This document shows positions 10,734-21,772 of a DNA stretch of 64,000 nt, one piece after another. The notes under the pieces are model-generated. The model worked only from the letters and a program-made list of their open reading frames with translations, did not search any database and was not told where the DNA came from. The stretch's first letter is position 1, and each line of letters opens with the position of its first letter. Origin of the DNA: Cryptomeria japonica (taxonomy: Eukaryota; Streptophyta; Pinopsida; Cupressales; Cupressaceae); NCBI RefSeq assembly GCF_030272615.1, contig NC_081411.1, positions 829,366,897 through 829,430,896 on the forward strand. Reading direction: 5' to 3'. A program made the translations under genes and the position numbers.

Positions 10734-12386
10734 TGGTGCAGGAGCACCTAGGACTTACGCTCTAAGTCCTTCTTCAATTTTGTCTTGTATTAACCTTATC
10801 CAAGTTATGTTTCTAATAAGGACTCTAGGAGGGTCCAAAGTGTGTGTGTGATATTTGGGTTGAGTAAAGTGTAGGCCTAGTTGAGTTAGTTTTCTTTCGA
10901 GGTGTGCACTTTGTGAGTAGGTGTTAGGTTGGGTAGTTAAAATTGCCTTCTTGATGGTCAAAATAGGCATAACTTGGTGAGAGAATAGAGAGGTTTAGAA
11001 TAGTCTTAGGAATGTTAAAAAAGAGGTGAATGATGATATGTGATAGGTTGCCTAAGTTGGAAAGGAAAAATTTGGAAAATTGTAAAAGTTGTCATGACAA
11101 CTTTGGTCTTAAAAGAGCTTAGCGGCGGAGTAAGGGTTAAAATGTTGACCTAAGATGCCTCCAAACATGGGGAAGACTATTTAAACCCTCTCTTGCATGG
11201 ATACCAAGGTTGGAAGGATTGAATTTTGTGAATGACAATCTGAAACCACTGATTTTCAGACTGTTATCACTGTTTTTATCTTATTTTGCATAAAAAGTGA
11301 ATACAAATGGATTGAATCAATTGATCCAATCCTGGGTAGTTGTTCTTTGGTGTTTTCTAGGGTCAGTCAATCCATTTCATGCTTTGTAAGTATCTTTTGT
11401 TATTTCTTTTACTGTTTTGTTTTCAAACAACCTATTTTGTTTTCAAATACCCAGTTTTGGCTTGTAAATAGCTTATTAGTGAAAAATGGTTGCCCCATAA
11501 AATCCCTCCATTCTACCATCATGAAATTTTCGGAAATGGAAGGAAACCCTATTCACATTATAAATATGTAGGGAGGAGTTTTGAAAGTGAAGATTACCAT
11601 TGTTTCCACCTTGTTCTAGGCAAGTCTTATTGCAACCCGGTTAGGAAGACAAGGTGGAGAAATGACAAAAGAATGCAGGGGTGAAACCAAAACCACAACC
11701 TATTCATTTGGAATTGTTCAAGAGGTCCATACAGAGTTGTAGTTGTAGAGAGAAGACTAGAAAAGTCCATTTGATGTGCTTTTCACAAAGTTGAATAGTC
11801 ACAGTCCTAGAAGCCATTGAAACCCTAGCAAAACCTCATTTTTGGGTTAGGGCATGGTACAAACACTTGGGGGTCTAAAACCAACCATATCTATTGGGGT
11901 TCAGTGAGTAATTGAAGAAAAATAAAACTTTTTGTAGGGCCTTTTGGACCGTAAGACCAAAAATCCTTAAAAATTGGATTTAGGAGGCCTTATTGGGGCT
12001 CATCCTTGTAGCCCTATTTTAGCAATTTTATGAAATCGGTAGGGGAATTGAAGATTGCAAAACTTGAAATGGACCTAGTTGAACTCATTTCATGGTAAAT
12101 ACCACCTCCACACCTCTGCAATGTGTCATAATAGTATGGGGGTGAAAAGTGAGAAGTTGACAAGTTGTTTTCAAGGATGCAAGATTGAGTATATGAAAAG
12201 CATATTGAATTGGTAGAGTTCCTAGTCAAATCATTTGTTGCAAACACCTAAAGATTAGAAAAGAGAGAGTCCCAGCTGAGGTTGAGAAGGACTTGGAGGT
12301 CTTGAAGCAAGCTAGACCTAGTGAGGTTGGTGGAATTGAGCAACACCTTCTAGGTTAAGTGTGAGCAAACTAGGTGAACGCTATCA
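10734..12386 (+). repeat. gypsy-1 LTR copy 3 (in the duplicated unit)
   Basis: It starts TGGTGCAGGAGCACC, ends GCTATCA, and keeps the 47-bp segment missing from copy 2. It is followed at 12387 by the same CCCCAGAAC flank as copy 2. This shared flank shows that it came by duplication and not by a separate insertion. Confidence 0.87.
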
Positions 12387-13019
12387 CCCCAGAACTAATC
12401 AGGGGGTGCCACGTGGCAGAGTGCAGAGAGAAAGACTGGATGTTTGAGATAGCTGATTGTTTGTCTTTTTGATACCCAATGGAATCACCTTCAGCGATCA
12501 GGTCTGTCATTGGCCATCGAAGATGTAGTTTTGAAGCTACTCCGATACCCGATGGAGTTAACTTGTCTGAGCCAATGTATTTGAATACAAACTAGTTCGA
12601 TTCTTGGATGCATGTGGGATAATTTTTTTCTCACAAATGTAGACCGACATAGACAGTTAGATGTCTAACCGATTGGTGCAAACTGACAGTTGAACGGTCG
12701 ACATGAAAATGTATATGAAGCCAAGAGGAAACTTGAACAAGGCAGTTGTTCTGATGATAAGCTGTATATTGTGGGGTGTAACCGAAGTGATTAGAGTGAA
12801 CATGTGTGCTATGATAATAGACTTTATTGTAAATATTCTTTTCTGTGAATAAAGTGTTCTTTTTGTTGGTGGTGGGTTCTTTCCTGAAAGGGTTTTCCCA
12901 CATAAATTCATGGTGTTTATCTCAGTGTGTGTTTGAATTTTGATATTGTCTCTATTTCGTATATGCTAATCTTAGTATTCTTTAAAGTTATAAAACATAC
13001 TAGTCTTATTTCCCTTACA
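12387..13019 (+). repeat. copia-1 3' LTR, part B (after the gypsy-1 insertion)
   Basis: The segment continues the LTR begun at 952. It contains the palindrome TGCCACGTGGCA (12407-12418), a G-box core that plant bZIP factors bind, and GAATAAAG near 12848, a polyadenylation-type signal. It also has the paired TTTCCTGAAAGGGTTTTCCC module (about 12880-12900) found near the end of other copia LTRs here. The LTR probably ends at CCTTACA (13019). The next bases (AATTGACATTAGGG) only weakly resemble a primer site, so this end is less sure. Confidence 0.7.
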
Positions 13020-14694
13020 AATTGACATTAGGGAAGTGTTTTTCTGCTTTGTGCTTTCATTACACAAAGAGTGAATATTTTGACGAGGAAGGACAAAGAA
13101 GACATGGAGAGGATGGAGAAAGAAATAAAAGAAAATACTACAAAGATATTAGAAGAGATGAAGAAATATAAGTGATAGTTGAGGAACATGTTCTTCTAGA
13201 TGATTTTGATTTGGAGTATATACCTGATATATCAACCCAAGACATAGATTTATCACCTTTTTATGTTTATTAATAGGAAGTGATGTAGTAGAGAAGGTTG
13301 ATAAGAAAAATGAGGAGGCTGATCCATCGAAGAAGACTGATGCAAGTGAACAAGGTCAATTTGGTGTCACTCCTTCGAGGAACACAAGTCAAGATGAAGG
13401 GAAAAACATTTCAATGAATACAATGCATGATGGATATGAGAAAAAGAAAGAGGATAATCCTAAGAAAGATCGAGATACTACTAAGAATAAAGGTGATGAT
13501 TAAAATAATAGGCATGAATTAGCTCAAGGATCGTCGTCTCCCTCAGAAAACTCATTCAAGGGTCTATTGACCTTGAAAATATAGTTTTTACCTGTTGTGA
13601 CACCTTAGCTATTGAAAATTCTACTCATGCGAGACTAGTCAACCTATCTAACATGTCTTCCCTTCATAGGTTACAACTCAAAGACATGTTGCTCTTATCA
13701 ACAAGAAAAGAGATACTACAATAACATTTGGAGAAGAGTGGGTTAATAGATTATGTAATAAATATTATTCAAGAGGGTTTACCAGGGTAAACATTTATTC
13801 TTCCTTGCCTTGAAAGCAAAAATTGAAACTCTTGATTGACTCTTTCAAACATAATTTTGCTCACGTTGAGAAAAAAGTACAACAAGAGGATTTGTGAAAG
13901 ATAAATGATAAAAGAATGGCTTGATAATATTATCAATGTGATAATGCACACAATGAGTTGAAGGAGAATATGAAGAACATTAAGGATTGTGTAGATTAAG
14001 TCACTACACTTTATCATTTTTGTCTCCAATGGCCAAATTGTACCAAATTTTTTAAGGATTTGATTGACTCCATTGAGTCATAGGTCACTCAAATGGTCAG
14101 TGTATATGATCCCACAAAGGATAATGATGGATCAACTAGAGATCAAATAGAAAATCTTCATTTATAGTTGTCATTGGTACAAGATTAGAGTGAGTAAACC
14201 AAGAAATGGTTTAGTTAGCTTAGGGAAGCAGACAACCTAAGACTTGCATCAATATCTAGTCTCCTATCTAATATGGAGAAGGCCAATCAAAAGATGAAGA
14301 CACCTAGTAATTTGGACGAGGCAGAGGACCAATACATCTAGTTTGAATGTAAAAAATATCAACAAAACCACATTGGGATGCAACTCTAGCCCAACTCAAG
14401 ATAATCCCCAAGGGTATTCTACCTTCTACTTGAGTTGTAGTAATGCTGAAGATAAGACAATTTTATCTTTGTACAGTTTCTGTGGAGGCTTGTAGTACCC
14501 TTTTTTGGGTTCTTTATCAAGACATCTTCTACATAGCATCAATTTTGGGGAATCTCCCTCTCAGGGGGAATTTTTTGGTAGAGATCATATAATTAGGAGT
14601 GCATGCATGATTTTGGCTATCATAAGTAGGAGATATTATGCCCTAAAAGACTTGTAGATAAATGTATGTTTTCATCAATAAAAAAGGGATATAT
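13020..14694 (+). pseudogene. Decayed coding remnant of unknown family (possible retroelement accessory protein)
   Basis: No pol motif is visible. Three-frame reading gives protein-like stretches broken by many stops: acidic and Lys-rich pieces at 13081-13260 (EEHVLLDDFDLEYIPDIS) and 13290-13500 (EKVDKKNEEADPSKK), then helical pieces at 13560-13760 (CCDTLAIENSTHARLVN) and 14020-14340 (LREADNLRLASISSLLSNME, starting about 14218). The style, long hydrophilic and helical with no pol motifs, resembles the unknown ORF2 at 22110-25484. A purine run near 14561-14575 and one at 14680-14694 could be polypurine tracts. I do not know its function. Confidence 0.4.
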
Positions 14695-14806
14695 TGTTGG
14701 CAATATATGATATATGTTGTCATTGATGTTAACTTGACATTCATGACAGTATCATATTTGTATAGAGACGTTTTATAGAATAGATTTGTATAGTTGAAGA
14801 AGTTGC
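14695..14806 (+). repeat. LTR-like start, cut by copia-2
   Basis: TGTTGGCAATATATG followed by TTGTCATTGATGTTAAC resembles the first 40 bp of the copia LTRs in this window. It lies after a purine run. It is interrupted at 14806 by copia-2 and would resume at 30805, where I could not follow it to a clear end. Confidence 0.4.
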
Positions 14807-16216
14807 TGTTGAACATAGAGTACCACTGAGAGGGGGGTCAATCAGTGGTTCCTAACTTGAAATCTTTACCAATTCAATTCCAAACAATCAACTTTTTACT
14901 TAACCACTAAATAGTCATAATGGTAATGCAAAAGAGAAGAACAAGGAGATCATCCACACTCAAGAAATTTACAACAACAAATTTATGAGGAAAACCCAAT
15001 ATGGGAAAAACCTTGGTGAGAAGAGTTGAGGGAGACTACTGCTCCAATCCAGCCTGACAAGTAAAACACAGATTTACAAAGATTTTGGGCACCAACCCAA
15101 GGAGCACCAACCTAAGGATCACCAACCCTTGCACCAAGATTCAACTTGGGAATGTATAATGAAATAATATTTGAATACAGTTAAGGCTTCTTATTGCAAA
15201 TAAAATTCTCCAACTCTTGAATCAAATTAATCTTTGTCGGTTTACAGTCGTTTCTCCTCCACTATAACTCACACTACTGGTTGTGAGATTTGTTCTTTAT
15301 TTATCAACCTCTATTATCTGTCTCTCCCTCTCACACATAGTCTCTCACTAGGATGTTGCTTTGACTGCCACACCTGACCGGTTAGGCTCAACTACTAGAC
15401 TATGATACTTCCAGTAGAATCCTCTCACCGGTTTGCTTGCTCACTCTCACTACTCTCTTCTCTCCAATCTTCATGACATCAACTTATTTATGTTTGTAGC
15501 TCTCATTTCTTATCGGATGATTTCCTGCCAAAATGCAATTCAAAGTTTTGATAGTTACGGTTTCCTCACCATCTATGAGGAAAACTAAATCCAATCAGAT
15601 CCTGCAAGATCTGATCACCTTGATGTCCATCTGTTCATCTCTGTCATTTCCACACCTTTTAAAACATATTTTCCAGAAAAGAGAAACACGATCCATTATT
15701 TCGATCTACATCTGTCAAACTAATATTAATACCTTTGTTGTTTCCTTCTTGAGGTATTTTTTCAATCCGATATTCTTGTTTTGATCCAAGTGCCAACTGC
15801 TCCCCTGATCTTCCTCTGTCATTCCTTCTTCCTCAAGCCACAAGCAATCTGATGCCAACCCTTGATTTGTGGTTCCTTTATTAATGGCAAATATTTGTTT
15901 CATCAACCCTATCAATGAAGCTCCACCAACCACGACACACTTGCCACCACATCTCCACATGGCATCACACCAATCAAGACATGACCTACCAAGATGCATC
16001 AAGACACGGCCAACACATATAGGTAAAACCTTTTGCAAGTATATTGTTCTTCTTCTATTAACCGGTATAACATCCTATACTGGTTGCACATCTTTACTTC
16101 TAGTGGTGTGAGACAAATTTTAACATTTTGCCTCTTCAACATGAGCAAGCAACCATCCTCCATACTCAATCTGCACTGGTTGACATCAATGACAACTTAG
16201 TGCCAAAATGCCAACA
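14807..16216 (-). repeat. copia-2 3' LTR
   Basis: On the minus strand it starts TGTTGGCATTTTGGCAC and ends TATGTTCAACA. It matches 29430-30804 along its length. It has about 15 bp more in the AAGGAGCACCAACC block near 15100-15130, and a longer form around 16065-16090. Confidence 0.92.
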
Positions 16217-16230
16217 ATCTCCCCCTTTGG
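16217..16230 (-). other. copia-2 polypurine tract
   Basis: On the minus strand CCAAAGGGGGAGAT abuts the LTR start. The same tract occurs before the 3' LTRs of the 37225 and 46607 elements. It lies in the loop of a 13-bp perfect inverted repeat (16179-16191 and 16231-16243). Confidence 0.85.
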
Positions 16231-16249
16231 CATTGATGTCAACTTTTCA

Positions 16250-17740
16250 TAGTCCACTCCATACCGGTACATTTCTCCTCCTTTGACATAAATGACAAAG
16301 GGTACTTGCGCATTCCCTCTTTGATCCATACCATGCTCCCCCTGAGCCACATAAACCTTCCTGGGAAGATGATACAACTCCCAACTTATGTCGGAGGTAC
16401 TCAAACGTGCTTACCAGTAGTGGTTTGGTGAAAAGGTCTGCTACTTTTTCACCAATAGGAACATAGTCCACTCTTACCTCTTGTCCTTCAAGCTTCTCTC
16501 CAAGGAAGTGGTATTTGATTGAAATGTGTTTTGTTCTAGAATGCATGACTGAATTCTTTGCTATGTTGATTGCACTCGAATTGCCACACCGAATGAGAAT
16601 AGGTCCAGTGATGTCTACCTATATATCTTTGAGAGTCTGCTTCATCCAAAGCACCTGAGAGCAACATGTAGCAACAACAATTTACTCAGCTTCAGCAGTA
16701 GATAAGGAGACCGAGTCTTTCTTCTTGCTATGCCAAGAGACCAACTGGTCACCTAGAAAGAATGCACCACCATTGGTGCTCTTTCTATCATCAATGCATC
16801 TTGCCTAATCGACATTAGTGTATTCTTCTAGGATAAAATTTCCCTGTTTAGGGTACCACAAACTATAGCTGTGAGTTCCTTGTAGGTACCTAAAAAATTT
16901 TCTAACAACATTCATGTGTGACTGCTTTGGTATAGCTTGGAATCTGGCTACCATGCATACTACTTGAACTATATCTGGTCTTAAAGAAGTCAGATACAGT
17001 AGACTGCCTATCATGGATCTGTACAAAGTTTGATCCACTACCGATGAAACATCATTCTTACTCAATTTACTACTTGTCACCATGGGAATACTTACCGGTT
17101 TACAATCTTCGAATTTGAATTTCTTCAGCATCTCCTTTGCATACTTGAACTGTGAAATAAGTATTCCTTTATCTTTCTGTAATATCTGCAAGCCAAGGAA
17201 GTAAGTCAGTTTACCAAGCATTGACATCTTAAATTCTGATTGCATCTGATCAGCAAACTCTTTGCAGAGAGTATCCTTGTTACCTCCAAAGATGGAGTCA
17301 TCTACATACACAACCATAATAATCATGTGATTCCCATCTTTCCTTATGTATAAATTACTGTCCGCACTTCCCTTTTTGAATCCTTGCTCCTTCAGATACT
17401 AATCTAATCTTGAGTACCATGCTCTAGTAGCTTGCTTCAAACCGTACATAGCCTTCTTTAACTGGCACACAAATGTCTCATCATCATGCAATAGAAATCC
17501 TTCTGGTTGCTCCATGTATACTTCTTGCTCTAAATTTCCATTTAGAAAAGCAGATTTTACATCCATTTGGTATACTTTGTGGCCCTTGTAGGCAGAGTAA
17601 GCTAGAAACATCCTAATTTCTTCTAATCTAGCCACCGGTGCAAATGTTTCTTCAAAGTCAATCCCTTCTACTTGAGAGTATCTTTTGCACACTATTCTGG
17701 CTTTATGTCTTACAATCTTACCTTCTTCATTCATTTTGTT
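16250..17740 (-). pseudogene. copia-2 reverse transcriptase and RNase H (broken)
   Basis: RT is read in two open pieces. 17734-17399 has [33 protein letters not shown], the YMEQPEGF region and [11 protein letters not shown]. 17326-16805 has VYVDDSIFGG with the catalytic YVDD-type motif kept, YFLGLQI and RSMIGSLLYLT. A TAG between them replaces a residue. RNase H follows with GGAFFLGDQLVSWHSKKKDS (from about 16772), a stop near 16690, NSSAINIAKN, and SRTKHISIKYHF at 16546-16500. The final ADLFTKPL motif near 16440 closes pol. Several stops make it inactive. Confidence 0.9.
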
Positions 17741-18187
17741 TCGGTAGACCCACTTTGTACCAATGATATTCTTGTCTTCCGGTCTAGGGACTAACTCCTA
17801 AGTCTTATTCTTCTCAATCTGGTGTAGTTTTTCTTCCATGGCATCCATCCATTATTGTCTCTTGCTAGCCTCAATGAAAGTTTTAGGTTCAACTTCAGTC
17901 ATGAGGCATAGGTTGACTTGTTCATCATTCTAGGAAAGTCTTCTTCTAGTCTGCAAACCATCATTCTTATTCCCCAAAATTTTCTCTTCCGGGTGACTCA
18001 ACTATACATACCGGTTGGGAACCTTATGGGATGCTACCTCTGGTGTAGTTTCTGTTTGAGCTTCATAATATTCATCACCAGAGTCATCATACCGGTTAGC
18101 CTGTGGTTGAGAACCTCTGAGCATATCTTCATCAAATCTTACATGCACACTTTCAACAACTCTTCTTAGTCTTTTATTGTAGCATTT

Positions 18188-19894
18188 TTAGGCTTTGTTA
18201 TTAGATGAGTAACCAAGGAAAATCCCTTTATCACTCCTAGAGTCAAAACTTCCCAAACCATCCATATCTTTCTTAATAAAGCACTTGCTTCCAAAAACTT
18301 TGAAATATTTGACTGATGGTTTCTGGTTATACCATAACTCATAAGTTGTCATTTTGTTGTTTGTTCTTAATTGAACCTGGTTCAAAGTATATGCAACAGT
18401 ATGAACAACTTCTTTCCAATAAGTATCAAGCAGACTGGCCTCATTCAACATGGTTCTGGCCATCTCTTTGACTGTCCTGTTCTTCCTTTCTACCACTCCA
18501 TTTTGATGTGGTGTTCTAGGAGCAGAGTATTGCCTTCTAATTCCATGTCTTTCACAATAATCTTCAAATTCATTTGATGTGAACTCTCCACCCCTGTCTG
18601 ATCTTAGGCATTTTAATTTGTACCAACTTTCTTTTTCTACCATCTTCCGAAAGATCTTGAATCTTTCAAATGCTTGTGATTTATCTTGCAGAAAGGTGAC
18701 CCATGTCATCCTTGAGTAGTCATCAATGAAGAGCATGAAGTATCTTTCACCAGAAAGGGCTCTTGTTCTAGTTGGACCACACAAATTTGTATGCACAATT
18801 TCAAGTGGTTTGGAGGTGTTGTGCTCTTTTGTTCTGAAACTCACTTTTGTTTGCTTACCTTTTACACATTCATCATAGAATGTGTTTATCGGTTTGATGA
18901 TGAGTGGAATATTCCTCACACACTCCTTTTTGCTTACTGTGAATAAGTTATCAAAATTTATGTGGCCTAATCTTTTGTGCCACAACCAACTTTCATCTAC
19001 TTGTCCTAACGTACATTGGGGCTCATAGCATTCCTTCAGATTATAAACATTTCCATCAATCCTCTTTCCTTCATCCACAACTTTACCGGTACTATCTTTC
19101 TCTATCTGGTAGCTGGTTAAGTCAAAAGTGAATTTGTAACCTTTGTCACATATCTGACTCACACTCAGTAGATTATGTTTGAGGCCTTCCACATAGTATA
19201 CATCATGTGTCTTCAGTTTTCCATCAATGCTTAGTGTTCCTTTTCCCTTTATTTTGATGGAAGAATTGTCTCCAAACCTTACTGATCCACCATTCCAATC
19301 TTCAAGTTTAATGAATTTCCTTTTGTCACCAGTCATATGGTTTGAGCAGCCACTATCTACCACCCATAGATTTTTAATTTCAGCATGCAAGGCAGTTTGC
19401 ACTATGAGACTCGATTTTGCCTTTTCCTTTTCTTTCTCAACCCAAGCTGGTTTGATTTCCTTCTTCTTGTCAGCTGCTATATTTAGCTCAAGTTCAGTTA
19501 CTAGTTCATGATCTAGTTTTTCCTTTATTTTCTTGATCTTCTTGTTTTTGCATACCTTTTGTATGTGTCCAAATTTTTGATAGTTATAGCATTTTATATT
19601 TTCATTAAAGGGAACATCCTTAAGATTTTTGTAGGGTATCGGTTTGTTCTTTCTACAATCAAAACTCTTATGCCCAAATTCATTGCATTGATAGAAGACA
19701 ATGTCTATATCCCAGAGTGCATTAAATGAATTTATACTTTCATAATTCATAGATGGCTTATTGTTTAACCTGCAGTCAGCTATTCTATGCCCAAACTTAT
19801 TAAATCGGTAACAATAGCCATGAAAATCAGATACATACCGGTTGGGTTGTCTTGGTCCTGAATGAAATTGCCTCAATTGGTGTTTTTCATTCAT
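18188..19894 (-). pseudogene. copia-2 nucleocapsid, protease and integrase (568-residue open piece)
   Basis: This is the longest open frame in the window. Residues about 27-120 hold three CX2CX4HX4C-type zinc knuckles, each missing a Cys (CYRFNKFGH, YQCNEFGH, CYNYQKFGH). WVVDSGCSNHMTG near 178 is the protease active site. LWHKRLGHINFDNL near 305 is the pre-integrase zinc motif. The integrase core has LRSDRGGEF (about 433) and GVVERKNRT (about 470), but the first catalytic Asp near 369 reads Asn (HTNLCGP), so integration would fail. VFGSKCFI starts the C-terminal part. The frame continues in broken form towards RT at 17740. Confidence 0.92.
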
Positions 19895-20569
19895 GTAGTT
19901 GAATCTGATGAATCCTTCTCAGTCAATCCCAATATTTCTTCTAGAGTCTGCATATTTATGCATGAAGAATGGCCTCCAGTTCATTTCTATGTACCAGTTT
20001 GAATGTTGAGTTCTAACAGCATTTGCATATTTCTTTTTGCCAGTATCCTTGCCTACAGTGAATGTCTTCTTTTCTTTACCTTCAATTGAAGAGGTGAACA
20101 TTATCTCTTTGTTGGATTTATCTTTATGGGTTGAACCTTGACCAACTTCAAAGCTTAAACCTCTGGTATCTTTGGATTGATTTTGTTTTCTCAACATCTT
20201 ATCCAAAGCCTCACTGTTGCCTTCATACTTACTTCTTGTCTTCATTTATTCCTTTCTTTCTTCAATATCCTTTCAAAGCTTTATTATTTTTGCTTCCATC
20301 TCTTGATGCTCCTTTTCTTTCTTTGTCAGATCAAGGGCTATAGCTTCACTGATCTTCTTAGTTTCTTCCAGCTGTAGTTTTAAGTCAGATATGATTTGAC
20401 TAGATTCTTCCAGAGACTTCTTCAAGAGATATTGTTCATCTACTGCACCAAGTTTAGCCCTCTTGAGTTCCCTTCTTGTTTTACTCAATTCCTCAAGTGC
20501 ACTGATAAGTTCACTTTCCAAATCCACTTTAGCCTCAATGTCCTCTTCTTCCTCATCTTCATCAGTAGG
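19895..20569 (-). pseudogene. copia-2 gag, 3' part (after the nested insertion)
   Basis: Two open pieces continue gag on the minus strand. 20569-20273 starts in an acidic run (DEDEEEEDIEAKVDLESEL) and continues as a long heptad-rich helix, a likely coiled coil. 20245-19919 is basic and Lys-rich. They join the 28675-29391 part of gag across the nested element; the split falls just before the acidic run. A long coiled coil between capsid and zinc knuckles is also seen in the 37225-44298 element. Confidence 0.8.
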
Positions 20570-21759
20570 TGTTAGGCCCAATATGGAAAGCTAATGTACT
20601 GAGAGGGGAGGGGTGAATCAGTGCTTCAAAAATTTTCTTCAATAATATCTTTACTGTTATGCATAAACCAAAAACTGCTGTAACATAACATAAAGCTAAA
20701 ACAAATAGGTAACAATCATACATGATTCACTCCATAACACATATATTTTGGTTACACAGAAACTCTTGGTTAGAGAGAAAAAAAGTGGTGGGGATGGCAC
20801 CCACAACTTCACTACTGCAATAATAAAGGTTGCTCAGTTAGAGCTACATGTTTAGCTATTTCTGATAGCTTACCCTATTAGGAGTATCAAGATTTGTTAG
20901 ATCTACCTTGCTAAAGGATTTTACAACACTTAATCTAAATGCTGCACCTGGTTAGAGGCTTTACAATTTATTGACTTGATTAGAGTCTTTTACCTTGTTA
21001 AAGGTTTCTCTTACAACTTCAAAATATTACAATAAAATCATTACAAATATCTACAACTTTACATCTGAAATGTTATAGCAGATTCTATGTGCTCAGAATA
21101 AGATTACCTTGCTTATAGCATACCTCGGTAACCCATATAGTAACTTGGTAAACCCTTCTATTTACTCTATTCTTTGACTGTTCTCTGAAATTCTTCTCAG
21201 TGACCTCTGTGTCTCTGTAACAGTCATAACACTTAGTGCTTTCACATGTCTTGCTTCATATATTTCTATATCTTCTTTTCTATCATTCTACATGTATATT
21301 TCTGATCTTAATCCATGTTGTATAAATAGATCTCTTATGTAGGTGATCCATTCATTGCTTCGATCTTACAAACATGTTTTATTGAATGAATAACCATGCA
21401 AAATATTTCATTGGTTAGATGACCTCAAAATCATACACAATCTTTAAGTACAATTTCCAATGTGATAACGGTTCTATGTGCCTCGATCTTGTAACACGTT
21501 TTCATATGTATGTCCAGGTTCAATGAATCTAATAACTTGTTTCACTCGGTGTATATCAACTCGGTGTGTCATCTTTGTTGTTCGATAGACATGGAATGAT
21601 ACTTGGTAGATAGCTCGGTGTATACTATGTTCTGAGACTACTTTCTTCTATAACTGACTGGACTGTGCATACCAACTGAATATCTCGGTAGAGATAACTG
21701 ACTAGAGTATATAGAATAACTTTGAACATAAAACTATGGCAACTTGATAAGTAGTAACA
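20570..21759 (-). repeat. 3' LTR of the nested element
   Basis: On the minus strand it starts TGTTACTACTTATC and ends GGGCCTAACA. It matches 27442-28341, but 21424-21715 (about 290 bp) is absent from the 5' LTR. The G-rich GAGAGGGGAGGGGTGAATCA block lies 28 bp from the end. Confidence 0.9.
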
Positions 21760-21772
21760 ATCTCCTCTTTTG
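21760..21772 (-). other. Polypurine tract of the nested element
   Basis: On the minus strand AAAAGAGGAGAT precedes the LTR start TGTTACTAC. It differs from the CCAAAGGGGGAGAT tract of copia-2, so the nested element is not a simple deletion product of copia-2. Confidence 0.7.

Larger units (their letters stand above)
7268..12867 (+). repeat. Direct tandem duplication of the gypsy-1 3' end plus flank (two 2.8-kb units)
   Basis: Unit 1 (7268-10035) and unit 2 (10036-about 12867) each hold, in order, integrase end, chromodomain, LTR and copia-1 LTR flank. The join at 10035/10036 fuses copia-1 LTR sequence to mid-integrase sequence (ATAAATAGAAC at 10036 and 7268). There is no homology longer than a few bases between the joined ends. 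By eye, one 250-bp stretch of the two chromodomain regions differs at about 17 sites, so the duplication is old. Confidence 0.85.

Noticed and set aside
13020-13035. AATTGACATTAGGG as a primer-binding site making 952-13019 a 5' LTR
   Set aside because: Too few matches to TGGTATCAGAGC; pol and a polypurine tract precede this LTR, so it is a 3' LTR. A shared-LTR arrangement cannot be fully excluded.
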